From Macquaria australasica (lineage: Eukaryota; Chordata; Actinopteri; Centrarchiformes; Percichthyidae): a stretch of DNA of 64,000 bases. Positions 26,456-38,100 of the stretch are shown here, one piece after another. Every line of letters begins with the position of its first letter. Position 1 is the first letter of the stretch. The notes under the pieces are model-generated. The model searched no databases. It had not been told where the DNA came from and saw only the letters and a program-made list of their open reading frames with translations. The stretch is taken from positions 806,001 through 870,000 of the forward strand of contig SEMN01000158.1 of assembly GCA_005408345.1 (NCBI GenBank), read 5' to 3'. The position numbers and the translations under genes are program-made.

Positions 26456-26656
26456 AAGGCAGGGTTGACTAGCACTGTTGTATTTCTATATCTGTAGCTC
26501 TCCTGTACAAGTATGTGTAGTGAATATGTATAGTTTTTTTTGTATTGCATTACTGGAATTACTTTAGTTTAATTTTGTGCACTTGGATTTACTCTATACA
26601 ACAATAGCAAAATATAGGCCTATTGGTTCACAGCATTTCTGGTTCTTTTCTGTGCC

Positions 26657-26839
<183 letters not shown>

Positions 26840-27197
26840 TGTTGTTGGGAAACAAATGTTGTCAGTGTTCTTGTACACAAGTTGAACCTGAGATGTGTAT
26901 GAAGTGCTTTGGATGCATTTTGGATGTTAACTGTTGTGCTGAGCTGCATGTCGGTATGTTACCAGTTGTGACATCATGCAAGGCCTTAACAGTTTTAACA
27001 GGTGGAGAGTTTAAAAGTCTTTATTCATTAAGGCTCCAGCATGTATCAGAGATACCAGAGCCTTTGTCAAGGTGTTCAAACTTAACAACAAATATCACAA
27101 GATTTAATATGGACACAATGCAAACATCTGCTGGTGAGCCATTAAACAGCATTACAACTCTGCAGAGAGATGACTGCTGCTGACACAGAGCTAAGGA

Positions 27198-27198
<1 letters not shown>

Positions 27199-27294
<96 letters not shown>
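27199..27294. repeat. (GT)48 microsatellite
   Basis: A 96-bp uninterrupted dinucleotide array, 360 bp from the GATA array. Confidence 0.98.
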
Positions 27295-27296
<2 letters not shown>

Positions 27297-29590
27297 ATTT
27301 ACTGGAACATCCATCCCCTGAGATGACACAGTCCTCACTTGTTGTTTATTAGGATTAAAGGATTACTGTTTTGTTTAAAGAGAGTTCAGTATTAATAATA
27401 CTTGATTTGACAGCCGCTTGATTATGTGTGTGTATGTGTGTGTGTGTTTTGACCCCTTTGTGCTCCTCCTTTTGCTGTTTTAAATTCCCAAAAATCCCCT
27501 CACACTTTCAGACAGTTAGTTTAGAGCAGGCTCAGCACGTCAGTGACCTCTGACTTGTTTGGATACAACTCTGCATTAAACGTCGCTGTCCTATGAAAAC
27601 CATGTATCTCCAAAATGTCAACTTTTTAGGAGATAAAAGAAAAACTGTTTTTTTAGCCTTGAAAATGAAGAGGAACACTCAATCCTTGAATGTATCGGAA
27701 TAATTCACAACTGCCAAATTTGGAGATACATGATTTTCAGTGAGGCTTCGTTAACAAAACACTGACTCTAGTTTTTAAAAATGAAGGGAGTAAAGAGTAG
27801 ATTATGACTCCTTTAACATTTTTTCAGTAACTCCCACACCTTACAGGGCTCTGCTGTTTAAAGAAACAAACGACGGGCCTTTTTCACAAAGAATTGTTGT
27901 AAAAGCAGGAAAAGCACAGTAATTAATAACATTAAAGATAGCTGCACTGCATTTAGGTGTCCCAATTCCAGCTGTTCTGGTGTTATGCACGGCTTGTTGG
28001 CATTGGCTTGGCCTTCGTTAACGATATTAGTTACAGCTGTGCTTTTACTGCTATGACGTGCCAAAATGTCTTCTGTGAAATAGGTCTGGAGCCTCTTAAA
28101 ACTTTGTTGAAACAAACTGTATACAAGGCTACGTTTAATAATACATATAGTAAAGGTAGGAGATTAACAAATACCTGAAAAGTACAATTAAGTTGCTGGA
28201 CACAATGCAAGATGGATGAATAATTATTTAATTGTTTAAGAACAGTAAAACAACACACACAGAGACATATCTGGCATTTCTGTAAATACTATTTTTAAGG
28301 TTTTTCTTAATACATGCTATCAATGTAGGAACTGTGTTATTATCTGTATTATGAATTTTGCTGGTAATGTTTGTTTTTATCTAGAGGATGTATGTATTGT
28401 ATGTATTATTATTTTTTCTGTGAATCTTGTGAAACTGTACATATAATGTGGTTTGGTAATATGCAGATAAAGTAAATAAATGTGAAACTGAAATTAATAA
28501 ATGTTGAGTCACGCTCAGGATGAATCAAATGTTTGTCTTTCTGCTCAGCAGCTCTGAGTGCTGCTGCCAATAAATTACTAAACTTCTGGAAAAGTCTGCA
28601 GACTCACAAGCGTCAAGTCACGTAGACTTTAAACACCATAACGGAAATAAAATGCTTTCGGATTTCAAAATAAAAGCACAAAATAAGATCATATACATTA
28701 CAATAATATACAATACATACCATTGTGTGAAACTGGCACTGACATTTCAGGATATATAGGCATATGGAGGCTCTTATGTATCATCTGGACTTCACAAGTT
28801 CTTATATGCAAGACTGGAAAGAAAGACTTCTGCTTTTCAAATGTCTTGTGAGGACTTGTTTTATCATCAATGTTTTACATAAGAGATGTGAAATTTAAAA
28901 ACCAGATCTTATTTGACAAGTTTATTCATAATGACGTGTAATTTAAACAAGAAAAAAGTAGATTAACTAACTCTAATGCCCCCAAGCTGTCACTATCCTG
29001 GGAAGTGAAATATTACTATTAAACTACAGTTATCCATCCTTTACATGTCCTTTTTCAGCAGTTTTATTTCTACAGCTGACACCTTTTTCTTTGTGATTTA
29101 CAGTCATCAACAGATGTGTAAAATGTTACTTCAACTGTTATTTCATACATGACAACAATGGAAATATGATGATTATTAATTATTATTAAAATGTTGCATG
29201 GACTAATGTGTTATAAACTGAGCTTGTATTTCACTTTATGTTCTGGAAGGACTTGCAGACATAATCTTTTTATTGTATTTGTTCAGTTGTGTAAGGATCC
29301 CCGAGGGTGGTTTTAAGGAAACAATAAGGCTTTTTGCATAATGATTCTTTGCCTCTTTTTTTTTTGTTTCCGCTCTCTACAAGTCATCCACACTCAAATT
29401 TAAATCAAATTTAGTAGGTAGGTTGACATTTATATATTACACATGAGAAAACACAGTTATGTTTCCCCTACTTGGCAGTTTTCGCCCAAACTTTTAATGA
29501 CAACGATTTATTTTGAAGCGAAATACAGGAAATTAGCTTTTGTGTTGCTGTAACTTGACAGTAGCGGCGGCGGGCAGCGTGTTTGGTCAG

Positions 29591-29634
29591 TGAATCACGC
29601 GTCTGCACCGTCCCGTTATCCGGTGGTATAAATA
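29591..29634 (+). promoter_or_regulatory. clu: clu core promoter
   Basis: TATAAATA occupies 29627-29634, and TGAATCA (AP-1-like) occupies 29591-29597 in locally GC-richer DNA (GGCGGCGGGC near 29565). A noncoding exon with a good donor follows about 25-60 bases downstream. Mammalian clusterin promoters also combine a TATA box with an AP-1 site. I did not find a clear paired heat-shock element. Confidence 0.65.
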
Positions 29635-29657
29635 CGGGCATCAGGGAGACTGAAGCA

Positions 29658-29695
29658 GCTTCAGACCGTCTGGAGTCTCAGGAAAACAAACAGAG
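29658..29695 (+). other. clu: clu noncoding exon 1
   Basis: The start is inferred from the usual spacing of about 30 bases after the TATA box. The exon ends CAGAG at 29695 with the donor GTGAGT. It has no ATG and joins by a 3.6-kb intron to the ATG exon at 33284. Confidence 0.6.
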
Positions 29696-32600
29696 GTGAG
29701 TCTTTTTTTTGTTTTTGTTTTTTAAAGTCTGCAGCTCGGTGATGCTCAGAGGACAATTGTCTCTTTATATGCAGTGTTATGATAAATTAGAATAGAATAG
29801 AGTTCAAAACATTGAACAGGTTTAGCTTATGAAATATCAGATTGTAAACATTTCTAACTTTAATTCGGCAGTATAATGAGGATTTTTTAATTTAAATTTT
29901 GGTCCCTTCGGTTGTTTTTCTTCTTCTTTCTTCTGGCTGCTGTTTGTATTGCTTACTCATGGGTGTGACCTCCATCTTTGGATCAAAACAACTGGATTAG
30001 GGTAGATGACATCATATTTAGCTTGGTTCACTTTAATAACACACCCAGAAGCAATGCTAACTGCAAATTAGGAATATAAACATGCTATTTGACAATGAAC
30101 TGTTGAGTGAACTTGCAATAGAGGAGACATGCAGGATGGATTTTAAAGGCAGTTAAACAGCATTCACATGTAATATTCCAATAATTCTCCAAATTTACAT
30201 ACACTGTAAAATAGCTATTTGGCAATATCAACAGTTCCCAAAATTACTTTTGGGTTCTTTTTTGTACATTTTCTAGTTTAAAACTGACCTTAATTTCTCC
30301 TTAACCATATGACAAGTGAATCCTTTGGGTGCAGATATCCCCAAACACTTAAAATGAGGCCATATGTGTCAGTGTCCCATTTGTTGTAAATGGAGCCCAG
30401 ATGATCCAGATTAGTTAAGTGTTGCTTCTTATTCTGGCATTGGGAAAGTCGTTTGTGCAGGTTTGAGCTTCTAACAGAGAGAATGACACAGAAGCAGAAG
30501 GAGATTTAATCACTAGTGAAAACAAGCATCAGCAGGAGCAGCAACTTGTAATATAAGCTGATGTATAAATGTTACTAAAACAGATATTATAGACATGACA
30601 GTTCAAAAATACAAGATAGATAAGACTTCATTGATCCCCGGAGGGAAGTACATATGTTACAGCAGCACAGATACCGGTGTGGGCTGAGAGGTAAGAAAAC
30701 AGATAAATAACTACTCAAATTAAATGAAAATAAAATAGCGAATTAGATAAATTACATTTAAAATGCTATTTATACAATATAATATATACATTACAGTACA
30801 TCCGACTATATCAGTAAATGGTGCAGTATTTGTGCAAAGAAACTAATGATTATTTTCATTATTGATTAATTGGCTTGTTATTTTCACAATTAATCTGTTA
30901 AATGTTCACCACAGTTTCCCTGAGGCCAAGGGGACGTCTTCAAATAGCTTGTTTTGTTTGACCAAAAGTCCCAAAACCCAAAGGTATTCAATTTATTATC
31001 ATAAAACACTAGAAATACAATAATAACAATATAATAGTAATATAGTATTGTTATACAGTGATATCTATGTATAGCTTTAGATATGGACTCAAGGAAAACA
31101 CTCAAACGCAGCATCTTATGCAGATGTGTTTGCCTGAAAAGACTGTGCAGCATAGTGGACAGATGTTTTACTTGTATTACACTGCATAAAGCTGAAACTT
31201 TCTGGATGGCCTTGCAAGCAACATCTGGACTGGAGGACGGTTGGTTGGTTTGCATTCTTTCACTCGTGTAACCAGGATCCTGCAGCTGCTATTTAGCAAA
31301 TAATGTGGCTAGACCTCCACATTGTAAATTATTTGTCCTCTTTTCTTCTATTCCTTTTTATTTGTTTAACTTTCTCTCCGTCTCTCTTCCTCTGTTTAAC
31401 TCTCTCTGGCTTTGTCTGTTTTTTCTCTCCTCTTGTGAATTGCTCATTATTTCCCCTCTCTGCACGTCGAGGTTTACTCATTCTGTTTTGTTTTTTTTGT
31501 TTTGTTTTGTTTTCTCATTAAAAAATGTCTCGCTGTTAGCAGTCAGTTCCTGTTTACAAACCTTCCAGTAACCGGCATGCTGTAATTAAGCGAGAGCTTT
31601 ATTGTCACATGAATAATGACCTCATTGTGTAAGCGGCTGCAGTTTGCTGCACTGTTCGTGTTAAACTCATAAATACACATGAGCTCATGTAGAGAGGAGA
31701 AAGTGGGACATTTTTTTAGCCCCCAGGTGGGCGTCCAGTCCTGCTGGGTTTGGAACAGTTGGCGACATTTTCTTCTGTTTTTTCACTGCAGATTAAAAGC
31801 ACAGAGATTCAGAGAGGTTATACCATCAGTACATTGAATTGAATGACACCAGAAACTCGTTAGCATGCATTATGCTGAATAATTGTTGTTACTAGCTTTA
31901 TCTCAAAGGTGAGAAAACCCATTGTTCAAACACACAGTTTTAAATTTTAGTGGGGATCCAAAAGTTTCCAAAGATACCAAATATAACAGGCTGAAATTTT
32001 GTTAAAATGCCAAGAACATTCAGAATATTTCAATTAGATTTAATGGTGCAGGCAAAAAATCATGTAGTATAGCTTCAATAAAAAGTCAAAATTAATGTAA
32101 AAGTTATAAATCTTCTTGTGTTGATTGGACAGCTTTATACCAAATATGATCACAGCACAGCAACATGCTGTGCATACTGTACTTTGCTTGTTTCCATAGG
32201 AACAGGAGATGGTGGGCGAGCAGCAGCATCACTGATGAACAAGTGCTTTGTAATCTGAAAAAACCAAGTTACATAAGATATATTTTGTTTTCATGAATGC
32301 CTGTGGACAAAGCGAGGTCTATAAAGAAAAGGTTTCTTGAGAAGACCTTGACCCTGACCTCCACCCCTCAGTGGCTGACCTCACTAATGCCCTTGTGGCT
32401 GAATGGGAGCAAATCCCTGCGGCCAGGTTCCAAAACCTGATGGAAAGCCTGAACCCAGAAGAGTGGAGGCTGTTGTAGCAGCAGATTAATACCCATGGTT
32501 TTAGAGAGAGACTTACAACTTTTGTCCATAGTGTATAATGTATGCTAAGTGTTATTCATCATTCTTTTTACACATTAAAATAATGTCATTTCTTTTCTTG

Positions 32601-33283
32601 ACAATGGCACGTAGATTGGTGCATGTAGATCATCATGCTGTGTATTTAGAGGAAAGGGAGGATTATGTCTGGCTGCAGATATAATCAACAGAGAGTAGAC
32701 CCACAGAGAGAGATTTGTACTGCTTGGTAAAACCTGCACAGAGAGGAGAGACGGCCGGCCCATCTGTCTGATGACTTTCTCCCTCTGTCTTTATCTTGTG
32801 TGCTACAGTCTCTCTCTGTTGAAGCTGTCATTGTTGAATGTACTGGCAGCTGACTAAGCACACGTCAGAGAAAAAAATGGGTAAACAGTGAAAGGGCCTG
32901 CTGTTCTCTTTATATAATGCGTTTGAAAGGCACAGTTGGTCAAAGTCACAGCAAACACTGATCTTAGGTCAGTTTGGAGATAATGACCTTGCTGATGGTT
33001 TAGTGAATGAAACTGGAGACGAGAGAAATGATCCATTCAGCAGGCATGAGTTTGCATTATTCATTAGTATTGATCAGTACGGTTATTTTTATGTTATGCT
33101 GCGTAAGGGTGGAAAACTGCTGAGCAACCGTGATCATTTTATACTGCGTAGGTCTCTGTCTGGTTTCTTTACAGCTCATGTCGCCCTCTGGTGGACGTGG
33201 AGGGACATTACAACAACATTACAACACAGTCAAGAGGAGTTTGGATTGAATCTGGAAGTTTATGTCTGATTTTTTCCCCCCAG
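29696..33283. other. clu: clu intron 1
   Basis: No coding exon is visible. It holds a fragment of a repeat with the fish LINE-like tail motif CTTCATTGATCCCCGGAGGG (about 30620-30660), a piece of the TAGGGCTGCAA MITE family (about 30839-31015), a T/C-rich stretch (31330-31510) and a Tc1-like remnant (32338-32535). Confidence 0.55.
32338..32535 (+). mobile_element. 3' fragment of Tc1-like element, sense orientation
   Basis: The frame gives DLTNALVAEWEQIP and then a degraded EEWRLL before a stop. It resembles the C-terminus of Tc1-type transposases and is followed by CCCATGGTTTT and an end resembling TTTTGTCCATAGTGTA. The 5' part is missing. It belongs to the same family as the remnant at 15038-15505. 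Confidence 0.7.
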
Positions 33284-33317
33284 GTTTTTCCTGTTGTCCC
33301 TTTGAGAGTCAGAGAGG

Positions 33318-33432
33318 ATGTTAATGATGATGATGATGATGAAGAAGAAATGGGCGAAGTCTTTGGCGGTGGTGGCCCTTCTTCTGGCCTCAGTCAACTG
33401 TATCCTTCCTCCATCAAAAGAAGATCTTAAGC
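33318..33432 (+). CDS. clu: clu exon 2: start codon, signal peptide
   Basis: The exon begins at 33284. Translation starts ATG TTA and then six ATG codons, so the protein could start at Met1 or at any of Met3-8. The downstream KKKWAKSLAVVALLLASVNC is a standard basic-then-hydrophobic signal peptide. It ends in phase 1 at AAGC/GTAAGT. Confidence 0.93.
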
Positions 33433-35139
33433 GTAAGTTTCACCGCAACCACATAAGAAAACTTTAAAGGGTCAGTTCACCTAACTTAAAAAAACATTTT
33501 TTGTGTTTGTGTATTTTTCATTTTTGTTATTATTTCATCATAAAACTGCTGCTGTTGTGACTAATAAATAACACCACAAATTAAACACCATTTGCCTACA
33601 TTATATTATATATATAATATATGGAAATTTCAGAGACAAATATCCAAAAGCCAGGACCAATCAAACTAAAGTTACAGTATCTCGATGGCTAGATATCACA
33701 ATAATTATCTTTTTGTCATTTGGGTGAACTGGTCTTTTAAAACCAAGTCACCTTCTTGGAAATCACTAAAGCTTTTGCACAATTAAAGAAAAATACCCTA
33801 AAGTGGTCTAGAATGACTGTTATTCCATTCATGTTTTAATGAAAATGCCTAAAATGGACATTAGGGGATGTGGCAGATCAATCAGTTTGGTCAAAGAGGG
33901 CAGAAATGCAGGAGTCTGTTAGAGGAATCCAGCCCTGCAGTGAATATGTGATACGTTTCTTTTTACAGAGCTCTCCCTCCAGGGAGAGAGGTATCTGGAT
34001 AAACAGATTGAAAATGCCGTTAACGGAGTGAAGGAGATGAAGAGTGTGATGCAGAAATCTTCAGAGGACCACAAGACGTTTTTGGATGCCCTGGAGAAGA
34101 CCAAGGAGCAGAAAGAGGTAGAAACATCAGCACTGATGCCAGAATGAGACAGTGTTTCTTATAGAATTCCCTAAAGATATTTAGATTAAAAATGTCCTTT
34201 TTCATATATAGATACAGTAAGTGTTAAAATATGATCCACTGTGGGGAAAATGGGTTTATTTTGTTGTCTACTGATTGTAGAAGAGTTAATATGCTTTTTT
34301 GGCAAAGCAGAATAAAATAAATAAAATGACTTTAAAGTCATTGCAATCGTGTACAGTATACATCTTATAAAGCAACTGGAAGAACCCAAATGTTATATAT
34401 TTTATTTTATCAAGTGAAAATTGAATTGAAAACTAGCTGGAAGCGAGCAAAAGCTTGACAAGTATCCTGACAGGACACAGAATCAAAGCATGGGAAACCG
34501 TTTTCTTGCAGGTCTTCATTTTTTTCCCCATTTCCTGGCTAAAAGGACTGAATTCCTAAAAAATATTGCAGAAATAATTGTTTGTTTAAAGACTTTGTTC
34601 AGCTCTGACAACAGCACCTACTTTCTTGGTGACATAGAAAACAGCCAACAGGTTAACAGCTTTAGTAAAAAGTTCCTTTCATTGAATTTCTGCCCTTATG
34701 TCTTGTAAAACATATTAAATTGTGCATTAACTTTCCAAAATGATCATTTCAAGGAAACATTAAGTATAAATGTAGTAATGTAGTAATATTCAACCTGCAA
34801 GTTGCTCTTTAAATGTAATTTTATCCCTAGGAAACATGATGCCACAATTATAACTAACAATGACCACTAAGGTCTGAGGATCCCACCATAAATAACAGCT
34901 TGAAATCTTTGTGTTTCACTGCAGGAAGCGATGCGTACAGCTCAGGATATGGAAACCAAGCTGGAGCAAGAGGAGGAGGTCTGCAATGAGACCATGAAGG
35001 CTCTGTGGGAGGAGTGTAAGCCTTGTCTGAAGAATACCTGCGTTAAATACTACTCCCGGACCTGCAGCAGTGGATCTGGACTGGTGGGACGCCAGGTCAG
35101 ACCATCACCACGTACACATACAGTACATATACTCATACT

Positions 35140-35194
<55 letters not shown>

Positions 35195-38100
35195 CGATAT
35201 ATATATATATGGGGCTGATCTCACTATTTTCAGATTTTTTACAAACCAAACAATCAATCGATTAACTGATAAAATAATGAGCAGATTAAAGCTGGGGTAG
35301 GCAGTTTTGGCGTCACTGGGCAAAATGCCATATTAACCGTGAAGCATATTGTAATTCAAGTGGTCTGAGAGCAGACCTCCATTGCAGCCCCCCCTCTTGC
35401 CTCTGTTTTCAGGCTTCAGAAAATCTAGCCCGTGACGATAGACTTTAGCCTATCACAGGTTATTTCAGAGAGACGGTGTGTTCGTATTGGCTAAGCTACA
35501 AGAGCAGATGTGTGTACACGTCCCTTCAGACAGTGAAAACCTGATTCAGTGGAGGAAAATCCTGCCGAAAATCCTGAAACTTGTGATCAATTTCCAACAC
35601 CTCCTTTGCCTGCAGCGGTGTATTGTACAAAACAGCATGTCCCGGCTCCACACAGGCTCATTACGTTCAATGCCATGGCGCTCATAATGACGAGTGGCAA
35701 AGAGGCATGATGACAAACAGTGGGGAATAACTTTTGACTGGGGACAGTGGTGTGTGTGCAGTGTACTAGCCTCTCTTCCTGCTGCTGGACGGCGTTGCAG
35801 CTGCCTCTGAAGCCTGGGGCGCTCTGCTCTGCGGCCGCGAAGCGCTGGAGGGGCATCTTTGAAAAAACAAGTCACGGCGGGAGGGACCGCGGTCTCGGGG
35901 AGGCTCACGCTGTGGAGAGCGAGCCCTACGAGGGATACAGTTTCACTGGGGAACTGACTCCTTCTGCTGGCGGTCGAAGTTGTGGGTTTGGTGGGAGGAG
36001 CTTAGCAGAGTGATACGAGGCAGCAGAGAGAGAGGCGGAAGGTTTTGCCTTGGTTGCACAGATTCTGCCTACCCCAGCTTTAATCCATAATGAAAATAAT
36101 TTACTTTCAATACTTTTAAGTACATTTTCCTGATTATACTTACATGCTTTTACTGAAGTAACATTTTCAATGCAGGACGTTTACTTGTAATGGAGTATTT
36201 TTACAGTGTGTTATTAGTACTTCCATTTCAGTAAAGGATCTGAGTACGCACTTCACCCCTCATTGATTATGAGTAATGTCTTTGGATTCAAGTAAAAGTT
36301 TAAGTGTCTTCTCTTGACAAGCTTAAAATACTTTCGAAAAATAGCAAATATTTTGGAATTTCAGTGACATGTAAAGTGTCAGATTTAATGATACTTAATG
36401 GCACAAATACTCTGGCAACATTGGTGCAGAAAAGATCAGTATCAGAAACACAAAAGCAAAAGCACACTTCTCACTCCTACTTCAACACTGTCTCTCTCCT
36501 GATAAGATAGTAAGCTATAACAGTATAGATATTTAAGGTTTGATTTTCTGATTTCCTCCTTTTATCTGCAGCTGGAGGATGTGCTAAACAGAACGTCTCC
36601 CTTCTCCATCTGGATCAACGGGGAGAAGATAGACGTCCTGGAGCAGGAGGGAGAACGACAGAGCAAAGAGTTCAAGAACCTGGAGGAAAAATACACAGTG
36701 ATGGCCGATGGTGTGGACAGCATATTTACAGACAGTATGAAGGTACTGTTTACCTGTAGAGCATAGATGTAAACACTGGGCACAAAGACACACATTTGCT
36801 TGTATACATACTGTAAATGTATATATCTAAATGATGGATGTATTACTTGCTGAGGCTGTCAAAAGACTGCATTCTCTTGACAATAACATTAACTTTAACA
36901 TTAAGGGGATACACTGAGAAAACAGATACCACAATCACATGTTCTGATAGACATAAACAAATCATCAAATTTATTTTGAGATCTCTTTTTCAAGCAAGAC
37001 CTGATAACAGAAAAATAATGTACATGCAGTCCTTAAATAGAGACAGTCACAACACATAATAAACTATGGTAACAGTTAAAGAAATATGAATAAATCTTGA
37101 ATCACAATCAAGTATTTGTACGAGTCAATAAAAGTGTTATGGATACAACAGCAAACTCACACAACAAAGAAGTTAACAGGTACAACCTCATCAGCTCTGC
37201 CTCTGTGTTGTTGGTGTTTCTGATCAGGTGGCGGATCATGTGCACTACAACCCTCCAGTGTTCTTTCTTCCCAATTTCCTGGGGCCGTACACTCGCCGGA
37301 GCAGAAGCATTCGCTCTCTATTCCACGATCCTTTCCACGGCTTCCAGAGTTTGTTCTCCCCGATGATGGGCATGGGCAGGAACTTCTTCAGTTCTATGGG
37401 CTCCATGATGGACATCGACGCAGACACGCCCCCTAATGAGGGTATGTTTTCTGACATATTCTACTTAAATCACAACAATAGATGCCCGGTTTACTTTTAG
37501 CTCAGTATTCAGAAAGCTTTTACAGGGTTTGCAGGAAGTTTGGTTGATAGCAACTGCAGTTGGTTGCCAACCTAGGGGTCCCAACCCCTACTAGGTGTCA
37601 CCAAAGCTCCACAGAGGGGTCGTGAGGCCCTGTTGATTTTAAGGAGTCTAAGAAAAAAGAATGTTTGGGATATATGTCTCAGCATTTAATTCATTTCTGT
37701 AGAAAACAACAAAATTATCAGTAAATATCTTTATTCATTTAGTAATGTTAAAGACAGCCTTCCATCTATTCAATTCAATTCAGTTTTATTTATATAGCGC
37801 CATATCATAACAAAGTTATCTCAGGGCACTTTTTCGAATAGAGCAAGTCTAGACCGACTCTTTATATTTACAGAGACCCAACAGTTCCCACCATGAGCAA
37901 GCACTATGCGACAGTGGCAAGGAAAAACTCCCTTTTAACAGGTAGAAACCTCGAGCAGAACCAGGCTCAAGGTGGGCGCTCATCTGCCTCGACCGGTTGG
38001 GTTGAAGGGGGAAGGGGGAGCGGGAGAGAGAGAGCAGGAGGAAAGAGAACATACAGCAGCTCAATACAGCATAGATATGGTAATGGAATTGATGTTAACA

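Noticed and set aside
27021..27338. Frame with a His-Thr repeat
   Set aside because: Translation of the GT array; the same applies to 8509-8765 and 56803-57093 outside the reps1 exon.
33191..33430. 79-codon frame starting MDVEGHYNN overlapping clu exon 2
   Set aside because: It is a shadow in another frame; the signal-peptide frame from 33318 joins in phase to all downstream clusterin exons.
35546..35908. Overlapping frames in a GC-rich segment that might suggest an exon or CpG island
   Set aside because: The whole segment lies inside the TTAA-flanked MITE; no clusterin homology, and the clu reading phase is continuous without it.
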